Origin: an uncultured Bacteroidales bacterium | GTDB lineage: Bacteria; Bacteroidota; Bacteroidia; Bacteroidales; Bacteroidaceae | Direction of reading: 5' to 3' | Assembly: GCA_937906165.1 (NCBI GenBank) | Contig: CALCYA010000088.1 | Span: 1 to 34,655, forward strand | Length of the DNA stretch: 34,655 bases | Shown: in pieces, positions 1 to 6,829 of the stretch | How the letters are laid out: each line of letters starts with the position of its first letter | Position numbering within the stretch: position 1 is the stretch's first letter | Made by a program: the position numbers and the translations under genes | Notes under the pieces: generated by a model | Told to the model about the DNA's origin: nothing | What the model saw: the letters and a program-made list of their open reading frames with translations, nothing else | Databases searched by the model: none

Positions 1-170
1 ACCTCGTTTGTAAACTCAGGGTACTCCTTGTCAATGGCACCCAGCAGCTCTTTCCGCTCATCATCGTTAAGGTGGTTTTTGCCTTTAGCGGCCTTCTTCA
101 CCTTCTCTATTATGTCTTTGGCATTGCCGGCTATTTTATTCATCAAAGTAAGCTTTGTCAGTTCACGCAT
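1..170 (-). CDS. Start of unknown protein, cut by window edge
   Basis: The reading frame stays open on the minus strand from the window edge to ATG at 170, giving 56 residues of the N-terminus. A second in-frame ATG at 143 (residue 10) is equally possible; neither has a ribosome binding site that decides. The visible part is lysine-rich, charged and helical, with no signal peptide or membrane segment, so a cytoplasmic protein is likely. I do not recognise the family. It diverges from the large surface-protein gene that starts at 365. That the frame is coding is inferred from its open length and Bacteroidales-like codon use. Confidence 0.55.
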   Translation of the reverse strand, partial: MRELTKLTLMNKIAGNAKDIIEKVKKAAKGKNHLNDDERKELLGAIDKEYPEFTNE

Positions 171-314
171 CTACTGATAGTACACTTTAATGACACTATC
201 GGTAGTTGCAGCGAGTTTCAAATACTTATATTGTGTGCTAACACATCGCAATCCTTAATTACTAAAAATTACAGTTAAATAATCATAACAAGCAACAGCA
301 ATGCTATTGTATTG

Positions 315-345
315 TTTGATAATTCTGTTTGTTTAGTTTTCTTTG
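315..345 (+). promoter_or_regulatory. Candidate promoter for the large surface protein gene
   Basis: TTTG at 315-318 is followed after 19 bases by TTTCTTTG at 338-345. This fits the Bacteroidetes -33/-7 layout except that the first A of TAnnTTTG is T. Transcription would start near 352, about 13 bases before the ATG at 365. Confidence 0.35.
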
Positions 346-364
346 TATAAAAGCCACTTGCGCA

Positions 365-3300
365 ATGAAAAACATCCCATTTGTTAAATGGTTATTCGTC
401 ATTCTGTCACTTGTTGTCGGAGCGGTGTCCGGCGCAATGGCGCAGCGTTACACCCCCACCGACAGCGCTGCGTTGCGCGCGCTGTTGGTAGGCCGTGCCT
501 TGCCACAGGAGCGTGTCTATCTGCACTTCGACAACACCTCATATTATCTTGGCGAGACAATGTGGTTCAAGGCCTATGTCACCAGCCACAGCGATGACCG
601 TGCCACCAACCACAGCCGTGTGCTCTATGTGGAGCTTGTCTCTCCCGAGGGCTATGTGGTAAAAACAGACAAGTACAAGATATCCGATGACGGTACCTGC
701 CACGGCGAGATATATCTTGACCCCGCCTATCTGTCGGGCTACTTTGAGATACGCGCCTACACCCGTTATATGCTCAACTGGGGTGATGATGCCGTCTTCA
801 GCCGTGTGTTCCCTATCTATGACAAGCTGAACAATGCCGACTGGGAGTTCCGTAACATGCTCGACCGTCCACGCAGCTTCAAGACAAACAACGACTGGGT
901 AGACAGCGACCCGCCCGAGTGCGACCTCAAGTTCTACCCCGAGGGCGGACATCTTGTCGCAGGCCTTGAGAGCCGGGTGGCTTACGAACTGCGTTCCCTT
1001 GACGGCATACCCGGCACAGAAGAGATAACTATCCTTGCTGACGGCAAGCCCCTTTTCACGACAACCCCACGGCATCAGGGCAAGGGCACATTTACCCTCA
1101 CCCCACAAAAGGACGTGGAGTACCGCGCCACGGTGTCTGTAAAGAACAAGAAGGGCAAAGAGAAAAAACACAAGTTCGAGCTTCCGGCCGTAGAAGATAA
1201 TGGAGTGGTGTTATCAGTGTCAGGCAGTGGCGACACAATCCGTTTCTCGATAAATGAGAACTTCACAACAGCCACCGACCTTGGCTTTGCCGTGCTCCAC
1301 CGCAGCAATATGGGCTTCTACAGGCGGTTAGGTAACGGCACCACTGCCATAGAACTGCTGTCGGACACCCTGCCCGAGGGTGTGTGCCGTGCCGTGGTGT
1401 TCAGCGGCGAGATCCCTCTTGCCGAGCGCCTCTTCTTCGTGCGTCACGACAGCCTTCAGGCCGGTGACCGCCAGACAGTGAAGCTGCGCGTTACGGCCAA
1501 CGGCGATGCACCGCACAACCTCAAGCTGCAACCGCACGAGAGAGTGACCCTCACCGTGGAGCGCGAGGATGGCAAGCCGCTGAACGCAAATAGCAATTAC
1601 GCCGTTGCAGTCGTGGACCAGGCCGGAGTTCAGACAACCTCCTGGGGCTACAATCTATACACTTACCAGCTGTTGGGCTCCGAGCTCAAGGGTTACATCC
1701 CCGATGCCTGGCAGTACTTCGACCCCGAGAACAAGGAGCGCGACCGCCACCTTGACCTCATAATGCTCACCCACGGCTGGACAGCCTACGACTGGAGCCG
1801 TCTCACGGCAACAGATATGAGCCGTGTTGTCCCAGCCGAAAAAGGTCTTACCCTTCGCGGGCAATACTACCGCCGTCTGACCAGCAGCAAGTTCGGTGAG
1901 ATTGGAAAGGTGTCAATAAGGCTCCACAAGAACTCCCCCATAATGCTCCACGTACCTCAGGACACACTCCTTTACGCTTATCCGCTCAGGACCGACAGCC
2001 TCGGGCGTTTCACCGTGGACATTGAAGATTTCTATGGAAGGAGAGTGCTTGCCCTGACACCCGGCGAGAGGGTCAAGACAGACAATTCATACGATGCATT
2101 CCTGCTCGACCGCTATTTCTCGCCCTCACTACGCCTGTTCTCCTATTGGGAACGCAACATCGGCAGCTCCTTTATACAGGATGAGGTATCGGACAGCATA
2201 AAGAAAATCACTCCGTTCGAGTTCCAGCTCTCAACCCTCAACGTCAAGGACAAGAAAGGGGACAGCCGTTTCCTGCGCAAACCCATAAGCGAGCTCCGTC
2301 TCGATTATATGGAGGAGTGGGAGTATGCAATGGACGTAACATTCCGCTATGGAATATATGATTTCACCAGATATTTCAGGACAATAGAATATGACACGTG
2401 TTTCGCAGGTTTTCAATCGGACTACAGCGATAGGACGCACCATCTGCTGTTTTATGACAAAGAGGGCCCCGGCCATTACGAGGATAATTCTGATTCATAT
2501 ATATCGGCAGACGAGAATGTAGCAGTTCAGGTAGATGCTTCTACCGGTGAGTCCAGCGGTGAAGCTTTCACAGGTTACCTGAATGATTCTAAAGGTTATT
2601 ATGTGTTCAGGGATTATCTTCCCCAATACCGCAATACGTTGACTGTATCCAATGTTATCCAGAGTATCTTTGCCCGTTACAATCTGCATTGGTGCTATTG
2701 GGTGATGCCGGCTGTAATTGAGGGTAAATACAATAATGATTCATTGCCGGTGATAGACGAGGATTATCTGCATGGCAGGGATGTATGGAAAATGACGAAC
2801 TTCAGTGAGATAATCCTCAGCAGTGCCAGAAAACATTGCGAGATGTTCTCCGGTGGTCCAGGATTCTGGAATCTTAAGTCCGACTTCAGGTACGGTTCTT
2901 TTCACGGTCCATTCTGGAACAAGGTTCCATACTCATTCCTTTTTGACGGTTTCTACACTATGAAGACAATATACCCTACAGGTAATGAAATTTCCGTAGA
3001 GAGCAATACCTTTTGGGAGCGTATGAAAAGTGTCGGTCCCCAGTCTCTTTCTCCGGATTATCTCAAGGAGAGTGTTCCGAATCCTAATTACGTTGCATTC
3101 CTTGTTAAGGCCGAAAAAGACACTACAAACACGCAGCTCAAGGTCGACCTCACTAACGAGGCCGGTAGCAGGCGTTATACCTCATTCCGTGGATACAGCC
3201 GCAGCAAGCAGTTCTATTCGCCTGACTACAGCAGAGCACGACCCGACGGCAAGGACTACCGCCGTACCCTGTTGTGGAACCCGCAGATGAAAAGTTCCGG

Positions 3301-4228
3301 CGGCAAATTACAGTTTGAGCTTTACAACAGTAGCGAATGCGGTGCCATTGCCATAGATGTGTTAGGTGTTGAGAATGGGTTGATATTCAGCAATGATGAA
3401 CATATATCGACACGTGTGTATGATATCGCGGTAAACGATTCCGTTCCTGTCCTGCACATTACGTCCGATAAAATTCGATTTGTTGCAGACTCATTGGCAC
3501 TACAACGTGAGTTCGATAAAGGCGAAATATATCTTAACAAAGGTCATTACGGCAAAAGCATAAATATCTATGCCGAGCTTATACAGTATGGCTATGTGCC
3601 AGCCATCTATCGTGTAGGTTACAGTTACAGGTATGGCCTCGGCATAATGGAAAGTGCTCCGCACGCACTTGAGTTCCTCAAGCAGGCAGCCGACAGCTGC
3701 TATGCACCGGCGCAGTACGAGTATGCGATGATGCTCCTGAATGGTGAAGGTACAGAAGCTTCACCTGAAACGGCTGTTCATTGGCTTGAGAAAGCTGCGG
3801 AACAGGAATATGTCGATGCACAGAACGAACTTGCAAAATGTTATCTCGGTGGCATTGGTGTCCCAACCGATACTGTCGTTGCCGGCCGTCTGTTACGTGA
3901 AGCAGCCTCGGCAAGCCACAACGAGGCATTGTTCCTTTATGCGCAATTTATGCGTGACACAGGCCTTGAGAAGGATTCCGTTTTGGGGACTCCGCTCGAC
4001 TGTCTGTTGTCTGCTGCCGACAACGGCTATGCCGATGCTCTTGCTCTTGTCGTTGAACACTATAAATCGGTTGGCGACGACAATAAAGTATATGTATATG
4101 CCCGCACGCTGCACCAGCAAGGCGACAAGCGCGGTACAAAGGCCCTTGCTGACTGTTACCTCAACGGTCTTGGAGTGAAGCGTGACAAGAGCCTCGCCAA
4201 AGACCTCTACCGCGAAGCGGGGGATTAA
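365..4228 (+). CDS. Secreted MG2-like surface protein with C-terminal Sel1 repeats
   Basis: This protein has about 1287 residues from the ATG at 365. I chose that start because it opens a clear signal peptide (MKN..., hydrophobic core, then AMAQ near residue 27); the frame is open further upstream but adds a poor N-terminus. Just after the signal peptide is the block ERVYLHFDNTSYYLGETMWF, typical of large Bacteroidetes surface proteins with an alpha-2-macroglobulin MG2-like first domain. The middle (about residues 150-1000) is beta-rich and not resolvable further. From about residue 1075 to the end there are Sel1-type TPR repeats, with blocks such as ALEFLKQAADSCYAPAQYEY, AVHWLEKAAEQEYVDAQNEL and GLGVKRDKSLAKDLYREAG. 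Sel1 repeats usually mediate protein-protein contacts. The location is probably the periplasm or outer membrane. The role is unknown. The coding sequence between about 2330 and 3600 is visibly less GC-rich than that before 2200. Confidence 0.85.
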   Translation: MKNIPFVKWLFVILSLVVGAVSGAMAQRYTPTDSAALRALLVGRALPQERVYLHFDNTSYYLGETMWFKAYVTSHSDDRATNHSRVLYVELVSPEGYVVKTDKYKISDDGTCHGEIYLDPAYLSGYFEIRAYTRYMLNWGDDAVFSRVFPIYDKLNNADWEFRNMLDRPRSFKTNNDWVDSDPPECDLKFYPEGGHLVAGLESRVAYELRSLDGIPGTEEITILADGKPLFTTTPRHQGKGTFTLTPQKDVEYRATVSVKNKKGKEKKHKFELPAVEDNGVVLSVSGSGDTIRFSINENFTTATDLGFAVLHRSNMGFYRRLGNGTTAIELLSDTLPEGVCRAVVFSGEIPLAERLFFVRHDSLQAGDRQTVKLRVTANGDAPHNLKLQPHERVTLTVEREDGKPLNANSNYAVAVVDQAGVQTTSWGYNLYTYQLLGSELKGYIPDAWQYFDPENKERDRHLDLIMLTHGWTAYDWSRLTATDMSRVVPAEKGLTLRGQYYRRLTSSKFGEIGKVSIRLHKNSPIMLHVPQDTLLYAYPLRTDSLGRFTVDIEDFYGRRVLALTPGERVKTDNSYDAFLLDRYFSPSLRLFSYWERNIGSSFIQDEVSDSIKKITPFEFQLSTLNVKDKKGDSRFLRKPISELRLDYMEEWEYAMDVTFRYGIYDFTRYFRTIEYDTCFAGFQSDYSDRTHHLLFYDKEGPGHYEDNSDSYISADENVAVQVDASTGESSGEAFTGYLNDSKGYYVFRDYLPQYRNTLTVSNVIQSIFARYNLHWCYWVMPAVIEGKYNNDSLPVIDEDYLHGRDVWKMTNFSEIILSSARKHCEMFSGGPGFWNLKSDFRYGSFHGPFWNKVPYSFLFDGFYTMKTIYPTGNEISVESNTFWERMKSVGPQSLSPDYLKESVPNPNYVAFLVKAEKDTTNTQLKVDLTNEAGSRRYTSFRGYSRSKQFYSPDYSRARPDGKDYRRTLLWNPQMKSSGGKLQFELYNSSECGAIAIDVLGVENGLIFSNDEHISTRVYDIAVNDSVPVLHITSDKIRFVADSLALQREFDKGEIYLNKGHYGKSINIYAELIQYGYVPAIYRVGYSYRYGLGIMESAPHALEFLKQAADSCYAPAQYEYAMMLLNGEGTEASPETAVHWLEKAAEQEYVDAQNELAKCYLGGIGVPTDTVVAGRLLREAASASHNEALFLYAQFMRDTGLEKDSVLGTPLDCLLSAADNGYADALALVVEHYKSVGDDNKVYVYARTLHQQGDKRGTKALADCYLNGLGVKRDKSLAKDLYREAGD

Positions 4229-4350
4229 CGTTTGACTATTAACGAGTAACGAGGAGCGAGGAGCGAGGAGCGGTTAACGAAGCACACCCCTCCGCCCGTT
4301 GGGCACCTCCCCTAAGACAGGGGAGGAATATTATAGAGGTGAAGGGTTAA

Positions 4351-4489
4351 AACCGAGGACCTGTCATCCCGAGCGAGCGTAGCGACGAGGGATCTCATAA
4401 ATACTCATCTATAAATGTAAACAGAGATATCTCGCATACGCTCGATATGACAAACATAGTATAAATTTAACTCCTCCGTCACTGCGCTT
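4351..4489. repeat. Intergenic palindromic repeat, copy 1
   Basis: This 139-bp element begins AACCGAGGACCTGTCATCCC and ends CTCCTCCGTCACTGCGCTT. Internally, the segment starting GTCATCCCGAGCGAGCG is imperfectly complementary to the segment ending CGCTCGATATGAC, so the unit can fold into a long imperfect hairpin. It matches 4601-4739 almost base for base, with single-base differences and two one-base indels. Such structured non-coding repeats are usually dispersed in many copies in a genome. Confidence 0.8.
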
Positions 4490-4600
4490 CGCTTGTGCCA
4501 CCGGGCTGCTCCACTTTTCAAGGGGAGCTGTCACAAAGTGACTGAGGGGTTAAACAGAGGAGGACTCAACTATCACGTAGTGACTGAGGAGTAGAAAAGA

Positions 4601-4739
4601 AACCGAGGACCTGTCATCCCGAGCGAGCGTAGCGACGAGGGATCTCATAAATATCATCTATAAATGTAAACAGAGATATCTCGCATACGCTAGATATGAC
4701 AGAACATAGTATAAATTTAACTCCTCCGTAACTGCGCTT
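4601..4739. repeat. Intergenic palindromic repeat, copy 2
   Basis: Direct repeat of 4351-4489 in the same orientation, starting 250 bp downstream. Visible differences are one base lost in the central A/T spacer (ATACTCATC becomes ATATCATC), one base gained near ATGACA, and C to A changes near GATATGAC and at the 3' end. The near identity suggests a recent duplication or ongoing gene conversion. Confidence 0.8.
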
Positions 4740-4827
4740 AATCCCTACGTTACACGTTAATCGTTTGAATTGAGCCCGTTGAGAGGCTGACTAAAAAGGC
4801 TCTTTTTATACAACCTCTCTACCAAAA

Positions 4828-4859
4828 ATGGTGACCCAAAAGTAAAATTGGGTCACCAT
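4828..4859 (-). terminator. Intrinsic terminator of the DUF2147 gene
   Basis: A perfect 12-bp stem with an 8-base loop: left arm 4828-4839 (ATGGTGACCCAA), right arm 4848-4859. On the minus strand it follows the stop codon at 4878 closely and is followed by ATTTTTGG. On the plus strand it is followed by CTCCTTTTTAT, so it may work in both directions. Confidence 0.75.
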
Positions 4860-4877
4860 CTCCTTTTTATAATGTTG

Positions 4878-5333
4878 TTACTTTATCTTCTTCCAATATA
4901 CGGTCTTGCCTATGCCCCAGATGTTGCCGTAGACCTCAAGGGTCTTCGCATCCTTGAACTCGATGTCTACATCGTATATCTTGCCGCTTGACGGGTCGTA
5001 GATATCTGCGTCGCCCCATTCCTTGTCGTCGGCATCGTACTTGAGGCCTTTGATGATGACTACCTTGTCAAGGTCTACATTACGCAGGTTCTTGTCCTTG
5101 TTCTTTACGTCCTTGCGCTTGTTGCCGTTCTTGTCCAGGGCGTTTGCAACCCAGAATACCTGTGCGGTGTATGTGCCGTCGGCAGCCTTTGAAATCCTGA
5201 TTTTACTGTCACCTTCTTTCTTAACATAGAGGTACTCGCCAATGATGTTGTCACCCTTTGAATTCATGTTCTGTGCAAACGATGGTACTGAAAACAGTAC
5301 TGTGCACAATAGTGTAAAGATAATCTTTTTCAT
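4878..5333 (-). CDS. Secreted DUF2147 family protein
   Basis: 151 residues from the ATG at 5333. That start gives a standard signal peptide, MKKIIFTLLCTVLFSVPSFA followed by Q; the open frame upstream is not needed. The mature protein has DUF2147 hallmarks: an opening GEYL strand, YTAQVFW, an ALDKNG..K.D...KD..LRN block, a WGDADIYDPSSGKIYD block (matching the family's W..G.IYDP..GK.Y) and the closing GKTVYWKKI. DUF2147 proteins are small beta-rich periplasmic proteins of unknown function, often linked to envelope or metal stress by context. It stands alone, with its own terminator at 4828-4859 and a dyad-rich promoter region at 5363-5450. It is downstream of the metal permease gene in the same orientation, but separated by hairpins. 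Confidence 0.85.
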   Translation of the reverse strand: MKKIIFTLLCTVLFSVPSFAQNMNSKGDNIIGEYLYVKKEGDSKIRISKAADGTYTAQVFWVANALDKNGNKRKDVKNKDKNLRNVDLDKVVIIKGLKYDADDKEWGDADIYDPSSGKIYDVDIEFKDAKTLEVYGNIWGIGKTVYWKKIK

Positions 5334-5362
5334 TTTGTACATTATTTGTTGTTTAAACTGTA

Positions 5363-5405
5363 CAAATGTAGCGCAAAAACTGCACAAGATGTGTACTCTT
5401 GTGCA
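5363..5405 (-). promoter_or_regulatory. Promoter with overlapping dyad operator, DUF2147 gene
   Basis: On the minus strand TACATTTG (5370 down to 5363) fits the Bacteroidetes -7 box TAnnTTTG, 30 bases before the ATG at 5333. Directly upstream, where a -33 element would sit, is a perfect inverted repeat: TGCACAAGA at 5381-5389 and TCTTGTGCA at 5397-5405, with a 7-base spacer. This arrangement suggests a regulator that competes with or helps RNA polymerase. No regulator gene is in the window. Confidence 0.5.
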
Positions 5406-5416
5406 GTAAATTGCTT

Positions 5417-5450
5417 AAAATTGCACATTTTTAAATAATTGTGCAATTTT
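5417..5450 (-). terminator. Hairpin after the metal permease gene
   Basis: An inverted repeat with 11-base arms, AAAATTGCACA at 5417-5427 and TGTGCAATTTT at 5440-5450, 26 bases after the permease stop on the minus strand. The stem ends in a short T run, so it could terminate permease transcription. Its core TTGCACA/TGTGCAA also matches the half-sites of the dyad at 5381-5405, so an operator role is equally possible. Confidence 0.45.
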
Positions 5451-5476
5451 TGGATTGTCTTTGGTGAAAAAATCCC

Positions 5477-6730
5477 TTATTCTTGGATGTATTTGTACCC
5501 TAAAGATTTTATTGTCTCAATGATTTTCTCCGGGTCTACATTCTTGCCTTGTATGTAAGCCGCTCCCTCGGTAAGCTCTACGCGTACCGATTCCACTCCT
5601 TCCACTTTTGCAAGGTTCTTCTCGACGTTTGCCTTGCAGTGGTTGCACATCATGCCGTCAATCCTGTACTTCTGTTCCTTATTGGCGTTGTAGCTGCATT
5701 GTTCGTCGTTGCAGCAGTCCTTCTTGCCTCTGTATTGCAGTACGAAGGCTGTAGTAAGCAGTATTACAAAGAGTATGCTCGATGCTGTCTGCCACCAGGG
5801 GGCGCCTTCTGCACCGCAGCATCCTGTCTGGTGGATGTGTATTGCGCTTGTGAACCATTCTGTCGGTAACAGGTAATCGATTATGAGTCCGAAGCCCATT
5901 GAACCTATGATGATTGTCAGCAGATAGGTGATGAGGGTCTTGCGTCCGAGAATCTTGTTTATCACAAGAATGGCTGCCATGTTTGTTGCCGGGCCTGCCA
6001 TCAGCAGCACCAATGCCGCACCGGGTGACAGTCCCTTGAGGATGAGGGCTGCTGCAATGGGAATGGAGCCGGTGGCGCACAGGTACATGGGGATTGAGAA
6101 CGCAAGGATTATGAGCATATTAAGGATGGGGTAGTCGTTGAAGCGCGCAAAGAAGTTGTCGGGAACGGCAATGGTGATTACCGCCGCAATGACAAGACCT
6201 ATGACAATCCATTTGCCTATGTCCTGCAACATGTCGATGAAACCGTAGCGCAGGGTTCCCACGCACTTCTGCCAGAAACTCTTTTCCTTCCTCTCTTCGT
6301 TGCTGTCAACATCGGTGTTGTCATCCTCGGGGCTTATCCTGTTGATGATGCAGCCTCCTGCAATGGCTGTAACGAAGGCCACCAACGGGCGTGTTATAGC
6401 AAAGGGAATTCCCAATACAGATGCTGTGGCAAGAATGGAGTCCACACCTGTCTGTGGAGTGGATATAAGGAACGATACCGTTGCTCCTTTTGATGCTCCC
6501 TCGCGGCGCAGTGAGGTGGCTGTCGGTATCACACCGCAAGAGCACAATGGCAGCGGAACACCGAACATCGCAGCCCAGAATACCGAACGGAAATTGTTTC
6601 CGGAGAGTTTGTCGGCATAGATTTTGCGGGGAACGAACTCGTGGAGTATTCCGGCTATGAGAAAGCCGAACAACAGGTAGGGGCTCATTTCGTTGAGCAG
6701 GTCAATGAGAGGGTATATGTATTCTTTCAT
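5477..6730 (-). CDS. SO_0444-type metal efflux permease with C-terminal HMA domain
   Basis: 417 residues. The N-terminal two thirds is a membrane permease of the DUF318/SO_0444 type (predicted Cu/Zn or arsenical efflux). It has many hydrophobic helices and the hallmark PLPLCSCGV (Cys63, Cys65), with a second conserved block FLISTPQTGVDS nearby. After the last helices comes a cysteine-rich linker (TGCCGAEG, then DCCNDEQC). A heavy-metal-associated domain follows from about residue 355, with its metal motif MMCNHC (Cys362, Cys365) and the normal ending IKSLGYKY. The fused HMA domain and linker cysteines probably collect soft metal ions in the cytoplasm and hand them to the pore. The promoter lies in an almost perfect 38-bp palindrome at 6742-6779, which suggests metal-responsive repression. 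The substrate is inferred, not shown. Confidence 0.85.
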   Translation of the reverse strand: MKEYIYPLIDLLNEMSPYLLFGFLIAGILHEFVPRKIYADKLSGNNFRSVFWAAMFGVPLPLCSCGVIPTATSLRREGASKGATVSFLISTPQTGVDSILATASVLGIPFAITRPLVAFVTAIAGGCIINRISPEDDNTDVDSNEERKEKSFWQKCVGTLRYGFIDMLQDIGKWIVIGLVIAAVITIAVPDNFFARFNDYPILNMLIILAFSIPMYLCATGSIPIAAALILKGLSPGAALVLLMAGPATNMAAILVINKILGRKTLITYLLTIIIGSMGFGLIIDYLLPTEWFTSAIHIHQTGCCGAEGAPWWQTASSILFVILLTTAFVLQYRGKKDCCNDEQCSYNANKEQKYRIDGMMCNHCKANVEKNLAKVEGVESVRVELTEGAAYIQGKNVDPEKIIETIKSLGYKYIQE

Positions 6731-6741
6731 AAGTTATATTA

Positions 6742-6779
6742 TTATCTTTGCATCACTGTTAACTGTGATGCAAAGATAA
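6742..6779 (-). promoter_or_regulatory. 38-bp palindromic operator containing the -7 box
   Basis: Arms 6742-6756 and 6765-6779 are perfectly complementary over 15 bases, and the 8-base centre is palindromic except for one pair, so 18 of 19 pairs match. The outer part of each arm contains TATCTTTG, an exact TAnnTTTG -7 box, once on each strand. The minus-strand copy (6778 down to 6771) lies 40 bases before the permease ATG at 6730. A dimeric or tetrameric repressor bound here would block initiation. The plus-strand box points into the 3' end of a minus-strand gene and is probably a by-product of the symmetry. Confidence 0.65.
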
Positions 6780-6829
6780 GTCTTTTTAAGGAATTCCTCC
6801 CTCGTTAAAACTTGCCAAAATGAATATGC

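Larger units (their letters stand above)
4229..4827. repeat. Gene-free stretch filled with palindromic repeats
   Basis: No convincing coding sequence is visible. In order it holds: three perfect tandem copies of GAGGAGC (4251-4271); a small GC-rich hairpin, CCTCCCCT at 4306-4313 with AGGGGAGG at 4319-4326; a 139-bp repeat at 4351-4489; a mixed palindrome whose arms 4469-4483 and 4537-4551 match at 13 of 15 positions; a partial copy of that right arm at 4579-4592; the second 139-bp copy at 4601-4739; and a T/A-rich nested inverted repeat with GAGAGG at 4781-4786 and CCTCTC at 4814-4819. This looks like stacked REP/MITE-like intergenic elements. No obvious terminator for the preceding gene is seen apart from these hairpins. 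Confidence 0.75.

Noticed and set aside
539..1171. 210-codon open frame antisense to the surface-protein gene
   Set aside because: It mirrors the GC-rich codons of the real gene, has no promoter and shows no protein family features.
4351..4739. Possible CRISPR array
   Set aside because: There are only two long repeats, each internally palindromic, with a spacer made of related repeat sequence; unit length and spacing do not fit CRISPR.
6743..6750. Plus-strand promoter from TATCTTTG
   Set aside because: It is the symmetric partner of the permease -7 box within a palindrome and points into a minus-strand gene with nothing to express.
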